In this document: positions 1 through 11,103 of the stretch, in pieces
Layout of the letters: each line of letters begins with the position of its first letter
Position numbering within the stretch: the first letter of the stretch is position 1
Notes under the pieces: generated by a model
Told to the model about the DNA's origin: nothing
The model's database searches: none
What the model saw: the letters and a program-made list of their open reading frames with translations, nothing else
Translations under genes and position numbers: made by a program
DNA from: Trifolium pratense
Lineage: Eukaryota; Streptophyta; Magnoliopsida; Fabales; Fabaceae
Length of the DNA: 64,000 nt
Assembly: GCF_020283565.1 (NCBI RefSeq)
Contig: NC_060061.1
Location: 23,101,362 to 23,165,361, forward strand
Reading direction: 5' to 3'

Positions 1-50
1 TCCTTGAGAGAGAGAAGAGAGTGGGAGAGAAGAGAAGAGAGAGAAAAAAA
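1..50. repeat. GA-rich low-complexity tract
   Basis: Purine-rich GA/GAA run at the window edge. Read on the minus strand it is a CT-rich leader just downstream of a TATA-like box at 83-92, as is common in plant 5' UTRs and LTR leaders. Confidence 0.7.
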
Positions 51-54
51 TTTT

Positions 55-110
55 CCAAATGATTTTTTTCTGAAGGGTGAGGGTATTTATACTCATGCAG
101 ATCCACTGCA
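55..110 (-). promoter_or_regulatory. Putative core promoter firing leftwards
   Basis: The minus strand holds a TATA-like GTATAAATACCC at 83-92, followed by a CT-rich leader that runs off the left edge. This could be the promoter of a gene to the left or of an LTR. No coding sequence is visible here, so the assignment is inference. Confidence 0.4.
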
Positions 111-186
111 CGCTTGTGCATGATAATATCAGCATCATCACCCCTGATCTTCCATCAAACGACCCAAATCTTTCACTCTTTGATCA

Positions 187-221
187 AATCAGGAACGTCT
201 GATTGATCAGACGGTCCTGAT
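187..221. repeat. Short hairpin-forming inverted repeat
   Basis: ATCAGGA-ACGTCTGAT pairs with ATCAGACG-GTCCTGAT across a very short loop, giving a stem of about 15 bp with small mismatches. It lies 100 bp upstream of the leftward TATA-like box. Its function is unknown. Confidence 0.5.
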
Positions 222-719
222 CAAATCCCCTGATTTTTTGTTTGTGGCCGCAGATGGGCTCTGTTGGGTTGGACTTTCTGTTGTTGCCTGCTATCTGTTA
301 TTTCAGTTTGCACCCCCTTTACGTTTTAATTAGTTAAATTAATTCATCTAATTTGTTTATTTTGTGTATATATTTTTATTTAAAACCCAAAGATATGAAA
401 ATGCCAAAAAACATAAAAAATATAAAAATATCAATTTTCTTTTCTTTACATCAATTTTTATCAAATAATTTTATTTTCGTTATGCTCTATGATTTGAACC
501 CTTTTGAAAAATAAGATTTGAACGCTTTAAGTAGTGCCTATAAATTATATCTCTCTCTATGATTAGAGCCTAAGACTTATGAATCTCTCTGTACTTCTTG
601 ATAATATTATCAATGATTATATGAATGATTTTTAATTTCATCATCTTAACGTTCTACTCATGAGAAAATTAAATTACTGATGCTCTTCGCCAAAAAATAA
701 ATTTTATACATGTCATGGG
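222..719. other. AT-rich spacer without recognised gene
   Basis: AT-rich DNA with no long reading frame on either strand and no recognised repeat, apart from the 8-bp target-site copy at 712-719 that belongs to the adjacent hAT element. Confidence 0.5.
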
Positions 720-1548
720 TAGGCGTGGCAAAACGGGCTGGGCCGACCTGTTTGACCCACCATTTTTGGCGGGCCGGGCTGAGGTTTTCGGCTCGCTACC
801 TTAAGGTGGCCCGCCCCCGCCTAACCCGCCTAAAAAACGGGGCGGGGCGGGTTAGCCCGCGGACTTTTTAATTTTTTATATTTTTTACTTTTACTGAAAA
901 TTGGGCTTGAAAAGAGGAGCCCAAATCTCAATCCAGTAATATTTTTCTCTCATATAAAACTTCACGTTTCTTTTTTTGCCAAAATTAGGGTTGTTTGTTT
1001 CATTCATTCATTTCATCCGCCGCCGTGCTCCCTTTATGCTAGTATTTATCCTTTTATCTTATATTGTAATGAATTATTTATTAATTTAGTTGATGTTTCT
1101 GTTAGTTTAATTAAGGGTAATTGTAAGGAATTACTTATTAACTTAATTAATATTTATGTTAGTTTAATTATCCCTATTCTCTGCTGCAATCTTCTCCCAA
1201 CTTTTAATTATCCTTATTTTCTGTTAGTTTAAAAATAGGAGGTAAGAATTTTAAGGAATTGTGAAGTTATAATTTAATCTGTTTAACTTAACAATCTTCT
1301 CTCAATGCAATCTGCTAATATTTTTTTTAACATCAACTAGGAGGTAAGAATTGTGAAGTTATAATTCAAACTATTTAAAAAAAAAAGTATTTGGCAGGCC
1401 GGCCCGCCAACCCGCCAACTCGCCAATAAACGGGCGGGCTTGAGTTGTTGAACCCGGACACCTAAGTTGCCCCGTCCCGCCCAGCTTTTGGGCGGCCTTA
1501 AACTGGGCGGGCCTAAACGGGGCGGGCATGCCCACTTTGCCACCCCTA
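720..1548. mobile_element. Non-autonomous hAT-type DNA transposon
   Basis: The ends are inverted repeats: TAGGCGTGGCAAA at the left, and TTTGCCACCCCTA-like sequence closing the right end. Both are followed inward by GC-rich GGGC/CCCG-rich subterminal blocks typical of plant hAT elements. An 8-bp target-site duplication flanks it, GTCATGGG at 712-719 and GTCACGGG at 1549-1556 (7/8 match). The interior is AT-rich and has no transposase, so it needed a transposase in trans. The TIRs carry several mismatches, so it is not a recent insertion. Confidence 0.85.
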
Positions 1549-1744
1549 GTCACGGGTCTTGAAAGCTCCACTATAAAATTCGATGTGAAGCTTTGATTAA
1601 TTTGTTTTATTATGGCGCTCCCCAATTAGCCTCAAATCAAATATTCAGAGCATCCTAACACTAATATGCTTTAACAAATGAGTGAAATGTGATAGTTAAA
1701 ATTAGGAATTGATAGTGTAAAAATTATAATTCATGATATTGAAA

Positions 1745-2170
1745 AATATTATAAAGCACGGGGAGATGACTATTTTCACCGTTCATAGTCATTTTATAAT
1801 CACAATTACAAATTACTACCGATAAAAAAATTATAATTCGACGGGAGATGATAATTATTATCACTAACAAAAAACATTTAAATTACTATCACATGTTTTT
1901 TTTAATAATACTATTACAAGTCATTACCGCTAAAAATTTATAATTTATCGAGGAGATGACAATTTTGATCGCTGATAAAACTTTGAAGATCACTATTACA
2001 AGTTATTGCTGATTAAAAATTATCATTCACGGGAAAATGACAATTTTGATACCTGATAAAAGTTTTAAAATCACTATTACAAATTATTACTGATAAAAAG
2101 TTATAGTTCACTGGGAGATGACAATTTTTAGCAATTATAAAAGTTTTAAAATAACTATTATAAATTAGAA
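1745..2170. repeat. Degenerate tandem repeat, period about 85-95 bp
   Basis: About five diverged copies of a unit containing 'GGGAGATGACAATTTT' followed by 'CACTATTACAAATTA'. The phrases recur near 1760, 1843, 1950, 2030 and 2115. There is no coding potential. Confidence 0.6.
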
Positions 2171-2684
2171 GTAACTTATGCTTTAATAATAGGTTATGCC
2201 TTTTTAAGGTAATCGTGAAAACTACGGGTTTAATAGAGATGCTTGAAGTATATATGGGGTGGGGAGATTAAATATCATATCTCTTATCCTCTTGATTGTG
2301 GCGCATGATAGTTCCAATTTATGTAATTATCTTAATGAAGTTTTCTTTTTAATCCGTTGATATTTGTCCTTTATAACCATATTAATTGTGCCAAAAAAAG
2401 ATAACAATTAAATTTTATATATGTAACGGGTCTTAATCTCTGTGTCATATAAGTTTCATGATACTTCGATATTTGAGCATTCACATAGATTCATAATTTT
2501 TATGCGTTCCTGATACAAAGGTTTGTAATTTCTGCATGCCGCTTATCTAAATTTTTAGTTTTCGCGTCATAATTATCAACAATGGTTCGTACTCTTTTTG
2601 TGCTAACCTATCATAATTGGTACACTTTATTATACTACATGATATATCCGTATTGCACCATATCCTTTACATCCATGATTGATG

Positions 2685-2860
2685 CATAAATGATGCTCCC
2701 CCGAAGTAATTTTCGTATGCTTATGACTAGCTTCCTCGGCTCATAGCATCCATGATTGATATATAAATGATACCCCCCCTAAGGAATTTTCATATGCTTA
2801 TGACTAGCTTCCTTGGCTCATAGCAACCATGATTGGTATATAAATCATGCTCTGCCGAAC
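2685..2860. repeat. About 75-bp tandem repeat
   Basis: Two full copies and a partial third of a unit with 'CATGATTGAT', 'TTTCATATGCTTATGACTAG' and 'CTTCCTCGGCTCATAGC'. It directly precedes the helitron-like terminus and may be that element's subterminal region. Confidence 0.6.
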
Positions 2861-2861
2861 T

Positions 2862-2887
2862 CGTGCAACGCACGGGCCGCCGTCTAG
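2862..2887 (+). mobile_element. Helitron-like 3' terminus
   Basis: A GC-rich hairpin CGTGC-AAC-GCACG (2862-2874) is followed ten bases later by CTAG (2884-2887) and then T. This is the helitron signature: a 3' hairpin 10-12 nt before CTRR, inserted at A^T. I found no matching 5' TC terminus upstream, so the element's left boundary is undetermined. Confidence 0.5.
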
Positions 2888-2999
2888 TATATTATAAAGA
2901 CAACAAAAATAAAATAAGCGTATGACAGAACAAATAGACAAAACTCCTAAATTGTTAGGACAATATAACATGAAAATGTGAAGAGAAAAGATTAAAAAC

Positions 3000-3206
3000 T
3001 CAATCGTGATAATGTTCACAAAAGTCACTCAAAACAGTATCCACTTGTGGCCATTCATATCCATTCTTGCTATCGCTAATTGGTTTGGAAAATAAATAGA
3101 AAACTTTTGCTGGTTTATTTATAGTTCCGCTTAAAGTGTCGTAAATTCTTTCAAACTTACAACTTTTGCATAAAATTCCTTTTGACATGCAAAATTTGTG
3201 TACCAA
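3000..3206 (-). other. Unassigned open frame, possible gene fragment
   Basis: A 68-codon minus-strand frame with non-repetitive, protein-like composition (CKSCKFERIYDTLSG near its start, then KPAKVFYLFSKPIS). I do not recognise the family. It could be a captured or stranded exon of a degraded gene near the helitron end; neither splice sites nor a promoter could be established. Confidence 0.2.
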
Positions 3207-3455
3207 ATTTAGAGTAAAAAATTATATCTCTAAATCTGACTTCTACTATTTACACCCACTTGACCTAGACATTGTTAAAATTAGCAATTTCGAGTAAAAT
3301 ATATCATGAGTTCTAATCTGTTTTTTTTAGTTGGTAAAACATAACTATAAGCAGAGGTTTTGTGACAATATCACGCCTAGTACTTGTACCTACAGACTTG
3401 AACATGGGAATTTGGTATCCTAACTTGTTTTAACATATAAAACATGTTTGTATAA

Positions 3456-4331
3456 GAACATGTACAATGGTTTAAAATCTTCAACGCCACTTTTTCACTT
3501 CCCAACACTCCACATCATTTCTCTTTCTTTCACCTAATCATTCAACACTCATTCAACTTTTACATTCTTCAATGGTTTTTTCATTCAACACCCTACCCCA
3601 CCACTTTTTCTACCCCACCACTTTTTATTTCATATTCTTATATAAATTTATATTTTTGTTTTTATGATTACATAAAATTACAATTATCGATTAAAATTAA
3701 ATTAAAATAATAAACACTTAACAATTTATTTTTTAGTTTTTTTTAATAAAAGCAAAATTTATTTAAATAATTTAGTACGATACAAATAATTGATTTGGAT
3801 TTTGATAATTGTTGGGATGATTAGAAGAATTTTGGGTGTTGAAATGATTATTGGGATCCATTTCACTAAAAAAAAGACTAATACTTCAAGATTAACACTA
3901 ATAGGAAGATAATAATAATAATAAGATTAATATAGTGAAAAAATCCGTTTTTTTTTGTGTTCATATCAAATGAACCAAGTCTCTATTTATAGACAAAAAA
4001 AAAATCATGAATTTTGGTAAAAAAAAAAAAAAAAAAAAATTATTTTGCGATGAAATAATTGAGTTCGAAGTATTATTATGATAAAAATCCGTCCAGCCAA
4101 TCAGATTATAACACGTGTCTAATAACACTTTCTCTCTCCGTCCGTCTGCAACATCACTCTCTCTGCCGCACGTGTACTACAGCACCAGTTTTCAGCCACT
4201 GCGAGCGCGCCGCGTGTCCCTCTAAGTCATGTTCAACTGTGTTGAATAGTTTCAACTCTTCCCTCCTCCACATCATCTTTCAACACCCCCCTCCAATGAT
4301 TTTCAACTTTCAACTCCCATTGTATATGGTC
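3456..4331. mobile_element. PIF/Harbinger-type MITE
   Basis: The terminal inverted repeats are GAACATGTACAATGG at the left and, read inward from the right, GACCATATACAATGG. The flanking TAA at 3453-3455 and 4332-4334 is the 3-bp target duplication of the PIF/Harbinger superfamily. Subterminal TTCAACA-rich motifs occur at both ends. There is no transposase; the interior has a poly-A run at about 4021-4040. The 91-codon frame at its right end is chance reading of the subterminal repeats. Confidence 0.8.
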
Positions 4332-4682
4332 TAAGGTGTGGTTCAAAATCATTAGATTCTAGATATTACTGTAGTTGATTTTTCATTTCTGAATTGTTAA
4401 TCACAATGAATGTGAGTCTCGGCTTATATACATGCTCGAGACTTAACCTTTTATAACAGGTAACTGACAGTTGTGCTAACAGAATTAGTTAGCTCTAATT
4501 AGCACATGCGATAATACAATAGTGCACATGTCTAAATACTCTTATAAAAATCATACCATAGATAATATGTGTAGATGCATTCAACCATTTAAAGCTTTTT
4601 ACTTGATTTATAGTAACTTGAGGGTCAATTCAGAGTTCCACTTAAATTGGTCTATTTCAATTTACCTATTGAAATTGTTGGT

Positions 4683-4826
4683 GGGTTTGAGCTAGGTATT
4701 GATGTGATTCAAAATTTGACAATTATGCTCACTTAATGTTGTGTTTGGAATAATACTTTAGCATATATGCTATATGACAATTTTTAAGTGGGGCTTTTAG
4801 TTTTACTCTAAGACTTGGTGTTACAT
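4683..4826. repeat. 144-bp direct repeat, left copy
   Basis: Matches 6734-6877 over 144 bp with one difference seen (GCTATATGAC here, GCTATGTGAC there). This copy abuts the internal break of the CACTA transposase; the other abuts the intact CACTA terminus. Confidence 0.9.
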
Positions 4827-5735
4827 GGCGAATTTGTCCATCACATTTTCTCTCTTCTACATGCCATCTAAGATTCTTTGCGTCATTTGCATTAGCGAAC
4901 AATCTCTTGAACCTTGGAATTATTGGTAGGTACCATACAACTTTCATGGGAGAACCCTTTTTCGTCACCACATCATCACTAGAATCACCATCTTTCTTTT
5001 TGTAGCGTGACGCCATGCACTTCGAACAATGATCAGAGTTACAAACTCTTTTCTGTATAATATGCAATCATTAGGGCATGCATGTATCGTTTCATACTCC
5101 AAACCCATCGGACACAATACTTTCTTCGCCTCGTAACACCGGTTTGGTATTACGTTACCTTCAGGAAGCATTTGTGTCAACAATTCAAGCAATTCGCTAA
5201 AACTTTTGTCGGTCCACCCATTCTTTGCCTTCAGATTAAACAACTTTAACACCGCTGACAAACGTGTAAAATTTGTGCATCCCGTGTACAAAGGTGTATC
5301 CTTGTCGCTGCACAAAGTATCATGCACATGAGCCCTCTTAAACGAGTCTTCTCCGATATCACGCATCATGTCTTCAAGACGATCATCCATATCTAGACTA
5401 ACGTTTTCGCTTTGGGACACATTTCGCTTTGTTACTTCTTCACCGTGCCATATCCATTTTGTATAATTTTGACAAATCCCATTGCAAATGAGATGACTAA
5501 AGATTTGGTCCTTATGAATTTCTTTTTTATTTCCACAAAGAACACATGGACATCGAAAATGTACATTACTTTTAGGGGGAAGATTTTTTTCGTCATTACT
5601 TTCGGGAGTCGAAAGGTTTTTTTTAGCATTACTTTCGGGAGATGGAAGATTGATTTCAGCAAATCGAAGAAATTCAATCACTCCCTGTTCAAACTCAACA
5701 CTTAATCTATTAGCTTTCATCCAACTACGATCCAT
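4827..5735 (-). pseudogene. CACTA transposase (TNP2-like) fragment
   Basis: From the start at 5735 (MDRSWM) the protein shows the transposase-associated zinc-binding region (FRCPCVLCGN, then H-L--GIC--Y--W--HGE). It then shows the start of the Tnp2 transposase domain (MLPEGN, YEAKKVLCPMGLEY, IHACPNDCILYRKE). After about residue 235 the homology jumps to another frame (CSKCMASRYKKK, KVVWYLPIIPRFKRLFAN, DAKNLRWH) and ends near 4827, so there is at least one frameshift. The catalytic C-terminal half is absent. The remnant cannot encode an active transposase. Confidence 0.85.
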
Positions 5736-6732
5736 ACCTATGTTGTGAAATTAAGTTAAAACATGGTAACACAAATTAAAGTATTGGTTTCGTACCCGAT
5801 GGGAAACTAATCACTTAAATGAATCACTTAAACTTTACCACTAAACTTTAACACAAACACAAAGAATAAGAGCTAAACTTTACCACTAAAGTTTAACACA
5901 AACACAAAGAATAAGAGCTAAAACCAAATCACGTAACAGTTCAGTAGAAACAAAATAAACCACAAACACAAAGAAACATTTCAGTAGAAACAAAATAAAG
6001 TAACAAACCACAAAGAGCTAAGAGCTAAAACCAAGTAACAAACCACAAACACAAAGAAATCACGAAAAGGAAAATATTTAAAAAGGATTAAAAAAGAAAG
6101 AAGAGTACCTGAATCGATGTGAGAGAGAAAGACAAGCTTCAATTCGTGAGAGTAGAGGCCGGAGAAAGGAGGACAACCTTCGATTCGTGAGAGTAGAGGC
6201 CGGAGAAAGAAAGACAAGCTTCGATTTGAAGTTAGGGTTCGTGAGAGTAGAGGACGACTGCGAGTGAGAGAGAAAGAGAGAGAGGACGACTGCTGAGATA
6301 AGGCGGTGGTGGTGAGTTGAATAAAGGACGGCGCTGAGGGTTCAATCTCGTCGCCGGTAGAGGACGGCGCTGATGAGGGTTTGCATCGCGAGAGAGAGGG
6401 ATTGTATCGGGTTCTTTTTTTTTGTATTCAGCTCGTTTTTTTTTTGTCTTACAAGAGATAGAGAGATATATCACTATATTTTTCCAAAAATATTATTTTA
6501 TTTTTTTTATTCAACCTGACTTTTTATATCTGAGGCTAAATATGGCCAGATATATATATATTTTAGATAATTTTCACCATAATTACAAGATTGCCACCGC
6601 GTTTAGTTATGCTTCTGGTACATTGAAGTATATTGAAACCAGATGAAAAGACTACTCCATATAGCTTTTCACATCTGACACATGTTCCACAGATGTAAAA
6701 TGCTTATGTAATATGTCATTTTTCTACTAGTG
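4827..6732 (-). mobile_element. Truncated CACTA (En/Spm) transposon
   Basis: The right end, read on the minus strand, starts CACTAGTAGAAAAATGAC, the signature CACTA terminus, at 6732. Subterminal repeats of the CACATCTG / CAGATGTAAAA type follow near 6670-6700. A purine-rich leader with repeats of GAGAGTAGAGGCCGGAGAAAG (6140-6215) precedes the transposase start at 5735. The opposite end is missing: transposase homology stops at about 4827 and is joined directly to a copy of the host DNA that flanks the intact end. Confidence 0.85.
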
Positions 6733-6733
6733 A

Positions 6734-6877
6734 GGGTTTGAGCTAGGTATTGATGTGATTCAAAATTTGACAATTATGCTCACTTAATGTTGTGTTTGGA
6801 ATAATACTTTAGCATATATGCTATGTGACAATTTTTAAGTGGGGCTTTTAGTTTTACTCTAAGACTTGGTGTTACAT
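6734..6877. repeat. 144-bp direct repeat, right copy
   Basis: Host sequence immediately outside the CACTA terminus at 6732, repeated at 4683-4826 on the far side of the truncated element. Probably the original copy, because it lies outside a normal CACTA end. Confidence 0.85.
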
Positions 6878-7044
6878 TTTCTTTTGGTATTCAAGGATTG
6901 TATGACAGCAGATGCATACATTTCACTTGAATTTACCGATTTAGTATTGCCATTTGCCTAGCTATTAACTCATGTTTAAAATAGTGCTAAATTCTCTTTT
7001 TGTATACAAACCGTATAAGTGAGCATTTTTAAGCCCTTCCAATT

Positions 7045-8229
7045 GATCATACTCCTTACCATGGTATTAGTCCTTGTGTTCACTAATAGTTTATACAGAG
7101 AAGTGTCCAAGGAGCAACACTTATTCAATTCCTAAATACTCAAGCCTATGAACAGTTCCCAACCAGAACCTATGCAACTTTTGACTTCTACAAGCAAAAG
7201 GGAAGTTGAAGGCAAAAAGCGGATGACAAAAGGATATGAGAATGTGCAAAGCAATGTTAGACAAGGAGAGGACAACAAGAACAACTACTATAGCCTCAAA
7301 TCATCATAATCAAAATTAAAAGTCGTCACAAAACATAAGATTCGGAAAGACCTAAGGAAATCGCAAATCTAAACCATTACCAATCAATAAGCTAATAAGA
7401 GCTGCACAATCAAGTGGAGACCCCTATAAATCTAAGCAATGAAATCCAGATTGAAACAAATAAAATGAAGATGAGAAAGAAGAAGTTACCTACACATTAC
7501 ACTCGACTAGGTCAGCCAGCCATCTGAGTACACCTGAATCTTGTCGAACTCCTTATGAGAGGGAATCATGAAGTCGGTTCACGATATGTTGAGAAGGTCA
7601 TCATACCAGGAGCCATAACGTAACATAACGATCATACTCCTTACCATGGTATTAGTCCTTGTGTTCATTAATAGTTTCTACAAAATAATGCAAAACATGG
7701 TAACATACCCGAGGAGTCCCCAAGGAGTAACACTTATTCAAGCCTATATGAACAGTTCCCAACCAGAACCTATACAACTTTTGACTTCTACGAGAAAAAG
7801 GGAAGGTGAAGGCAAAAAGCGGATGACAAAAGGATATGAGAACGTGCAAAGCAATGTTAGATAAGGAGAGGACAACACCAAGAACTACTATGGCCACAAA
7901 TCATGATAATCAAAATTAAAAGTCGTCACAAAACATAAGATTCGGAAAGACCTAAGTAAATCGCAAATCTTAACCATTACCAATCAATAAGAAAACAAGA
8001 GCTCCACAATCAAGTGGAGACCCCTATAAATCTAAGCAATAAAATCCAGATTGAAACAAATAAAATAAAGAAGATGAGAAAGAAGAAGATACCTACTAAT
8101 TACACTTGACTAGGTCAGCCAGCCATCTGAGTACATCTGAATCTTGTCGAACTCCTTATGAGAGGAATCATGAAGTCGGTTCACGATATGTTGAGAAGGT
8201 CATCATACCAGGAACTGTAACGTAACGAT
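7045..8229. repeat. Direct tandem duplication, period 585 bp
   Basis: Unit 1 (7045-7629) and unit 2 (7630-8229) both start GATCATACTCCTTACCATGG and stay collinear to the CGTAACGATC junction, with scattered substitutions and small indels. Blocks such as AAAATTAAAAGTCGTCACAA and GACCCCTATAAATCTAAGCA are shared. No recognised protein is encoded; the 72-codon plus-strand frame in unit 2 is interrupted in unit 1. Confidence 0.85.
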
Positions 8230-8617
8230 CACCGTCGGTGGATGTAGGGGATCTCGGATTGAGGAAAGCAGTGCCGCAGGCAGTTTTGTTGGTGAGAGTT
8301 AGACTTATGACCTTGTAAGTTTGCAATACACAAAACTTAACCATCCAGGAATTCGAATCCATTGTAGCAAATTGACCAAGTAAAAGCTGCTTCTGTTTGG
8401 CAGATATGTTGAGAAGGTCAACATACCAGGAGCTGTAACGTAACGATCACCATCGGTGGATGTAGGGGATCTTGGATTGAGGAAAGCAGTGCCGCAGGTA
8501 GTTTTGTTGGTGAGAGTTAGACTTATGACCTTTTAAGTTTGCAATCACAAAACTTAACCATCCAGGAATCAAAATCCATTGTGGCAAATTGACCAAGTAA
8601 AAGCTGCTTCTGTTTGG
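8185..8617. repeat. Direct tandem duplication, period 218 bp
   Basis: 8185-8402 and 8403-8617 are near-identical, sharing GATATGTTGAGAAGGTCA, GTGGATGTAGGGGATCT and AAAAGCTGCTTCTGTTTGG. The repeat overlaps the end of the 585-bp tandem duplication, so the duplications are nested. A 64-codon minus-strand frame (8168-8362) spans it; no family recognised. Confidence 0.8.
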
Positions 8618-8867
8618 CTCTCCATACAGAAGGAACTGTCATTGAAATCATAGATTAGTTAGAAGAAAAGTATATTAAATTATCAATAATAGAAGCAATA
8701 ACTTACCAGCACAGAGCAGCATGATAGTTAAATACATCACACTCTCCTAGTCCTATGGATTGCTTAAAGAAAGAAGAAACCAAGATATGTCACCTTAGTA
8801 AGCAAATATCTGGTTGTTAAGCCCCGAACATGAAGAGGGGCCCAGATTTCTAGTCACACCAACATGC

Positions 8868-9130
8868 CACTAGTGCAAAAAAGGCTTTTTAAATCGGTTC
8901 CGTACCTGACTTAAGAGTTGGCGACATAACAAGTTTTGACTCGTTAAGTCAAATTTTGAATTGACTTAATAAAAACTTGTTAGGTCGGTCATGCCTCACC
9001 CGACTTTAGAAGGCGTGGTATCCATAACCTCAAAATTGCATATGCACCCGACCTAAGAAGCATTTTTTTAAGTCAGCTTTTTTTTTTTTTTTTTTTTGAA
9101 ACAAGTCAGCCTTCTTTAACCAACCTAACA
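8868..9130. mobile_element. CACTA-type transposon end
   Basis: Starts CACTAGTGCAAAAAAGGC at 8868, a CACTA-like terminus, followed by subterminal repeats of GACTTAA/AAGTCG and TTAGGTCGG type, with a poly-T tract near 9079. No transposase and no matching opposite terminus were found, so this is an end fragment or a small degraded derivative. Confidence 0.5.
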
Positions 9131-9475
9131 AGTGATTTTTTTTATTAAAAAAAAAATCCTGCATATATGCAGAATATACAGCTGCACACCATCATTATAT
9201 TACTTTCTATATGTCAACCAGTATTTTAAATATAACCATGTACCACAGTTTTACATAGAGTAATAATCTAAAACATAAACTTAGAATTAATATAATGTCA
9301 TACAAATTAATATAGAGTAGTGTGACCAAATTGAACCTTACAAAAACATCTATTACAAAACGAGCGATGCTATTTGTTACGAAGGATTCAAAAGAAGAAA
9401 TACAAGAATCAAACACATGGCAATATCTTAAAAGATGGTGTCACTTTAATCTGCTTCTTTTGTGAAAATCATGGG
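9131..9475. other. AT-rich spacer
   Basis: AT-rich DNA between the CACTA end and the start of duplication copy A. The 69-codon minus-strand frame here looks like chance reading and no conserved motif is seen. Confidence 0.4.
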
Positions 9476-9488
9476 GGGTAGTGGATGT

Positions 9489-9876
9489 TGTTAAGAGTCC
9501 CACATCGGTTGAGAGATGGTCTGACTAAGTGTTTATATACTAGAGGCAATCCTCACCTTACAAGCCGGTTTTGTAAGGATGAGTTAGGCCAAAAACTCAA
9601 TTCTAAGATGGTATCAGAGCCTCTCCACGATCCGTTGGGCCACCTATTATCAGGTTTCCGCTATCGGGCCACCTACCGTTTATATCCACCCGCTATAGGA
9701 CCACCTACCGTTTATATCCACGCACCAAGCCCAATAGTGCTGGGCGTGAGGGGGTGTGTTAAGAGTCCCACATCGGTTGAGAGATGGTCTGACTAAGTGT
9801 TTATATACTAGAGGCAATCCTCACCTTACAAGCCGGTTTTGTAAGGATGAGTTAGGCCCAAAACTCAATTCTAAGA
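9489..9876 (+). mobile_element. TRIM retrotransposon (388 bp)
   Basis: Two 120-bp terminal repeats (9489-9608 and 9757-9876), beginning TGTTAAGAGTCCCACATCGG and ending CTCAATTCTAAGA, differ at one visible position. The first is followed at once by TGGTATCAGAGCC, the primer-binding site for initiator methionine tRNA. GTGAGGGGGTG, a polypurine tract, precedes the second. The 5-bp target duplication GATGT occurs at 9484-9488 and 9877-9881. There is no coding sequence, as expected for a terminal-repeat retrotransposon in miniature. The 103-codon frame across it is spurious. Confidence 0.95.
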
Positions 9877-10191
9877 GATGTAAATAAGGGTGAAGATTTA
9901 TTCTTGCATTTCTTCTCTTTAAATTTTCTTAAGAAAAAGCTTTTCCCTTACAAAACACCTAAGAGTAGTGTAATAAAATTGAACGCTAACTTAATAATTT
10001 CTACTTTGATGTGTTAAACTTTTACTAACACATCAAACAAACACATGAACTACACAATTAGGACATTTTTTATAGGCTAAATTCTCCAACTGCTTGAACT
10101 TGAGAGAAATTAATTCTCTTGCACAAATCCTCGCAGGCCACCGTATAAAAAATTTAAGAATAAGATATTTAAATTTCTTGATTTATGATCT

Positions 10192-10437
10192 TCAACAATA
10201 GATAACAAACCCATGAATCATTAATAGATACTTACTTGCAAGCTGAGTCATTGAATCCCTCACAGCCCACTTTATCAGAAACACCAAAGTAATCCTCTTC
10301 AAACCCAATCTAGAACAATCCCAAACAACACTAGTAAAAGACCGGAAAATAAAATAATTACTCAGCCTATGGATGAAGAAAGCATACCAATTTGCTAGTT
10401 GCTTCAGCACTCTCATTTGAACTTCGGGTCGTAACAA
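10192..10437 (-). other. Open frame conserved in both duplication copies
   Basis: An 81-codon minus-strand frame (contains LKQLANWYAFFIHRLSNYF) has a counterpart of equal length at 16973-17218 with about nine differences. No known domain is recognised. It sits between short stretches that look coding (VVSAHQQPHDVSNH just upstream) but are cut by stops. It could be an exon of a decayed gene or simply a frame kept open by the recent duplication. Confidence 0.25.
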
Positions 10438-10763
10438 GTGTCAACTCCCACCCAGTGGTTCCGTACTTCCATTTGCATGATTTGAAACATCATGAGGTTG
10501 TTGATGAGCTGAAACCACCATTAACAATACATGGTATGAATTAAGGCCAAGTGCAGAAACAGGAAAATGATGCTGAAGTATATAGTTCATTTCAAATTAT
10601 CATCCATAATAATGAGTTTTATTTGGTAGCGGCATATTATTATCATGGACCCAAAGTGAGAAAGATTTGAAGAAAATCTCTTCAGCTGAATGCATCCTAT
10701 ATCCTCAGTTTCTGGATTATACATGAGGATGATGAAAGAAAAAAAGAAAAAATAAAACCAGAT

Positions 10764-11100
10764 TATTATTATTATTTTTGCAAGGGCAAAAAGAAATTTA
10801 TTAAAATAAAAAGAGTCAAAGGCACAAAAAATGCACATGACAGAAGAGATACACAAGCAGCATGTCCATAGAAAGAAAAATACACTTAGCACACCTACCA
10901 ATGACTACCATGAGAAGCACAATACGCTTAGTCAGATCAGATGTCAAAACATGAACTACAAGAGTGACAGAAGAAATGCAGAGGATGCCACGACTCAGAC
11001 TGAAAAATAAAGACAGCCTAGCCTTCGCCTCCTCCATACACTTGCACAGACGCAAATCACTAACTCCCTCAACAAAAAAATGAACTACATGAGTGAACTC
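10764..11100 (-). mobile_element. Possible LINE 3'-end fragment
   Basis: On the minus strand the block ends TTTTAATAAATTTCTTTTTGCCC and then runs into an AAT-rich tail (10764-10785), resembling plant L1-type 3' ends. The upstream frame is broken. The same block occurs in copy B near 17550-17880. No reverse transcriptase motif is visible, so the class is tentative. Confidence 0.35.
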
Positions 11101-11103
11101 CAC

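Noticed and set aside
4059..4334. 91-codon frame
   Set aside because: Falls in the subterminal region of a PIF/Harbinger-type MITE and is serine/histidine-rich low-complexity sequence.
9485..9796. 103-codon frame
   Set aside because: Lies wholly across a TRIM with LTRs, primer site and polypurine tract; not a gene.
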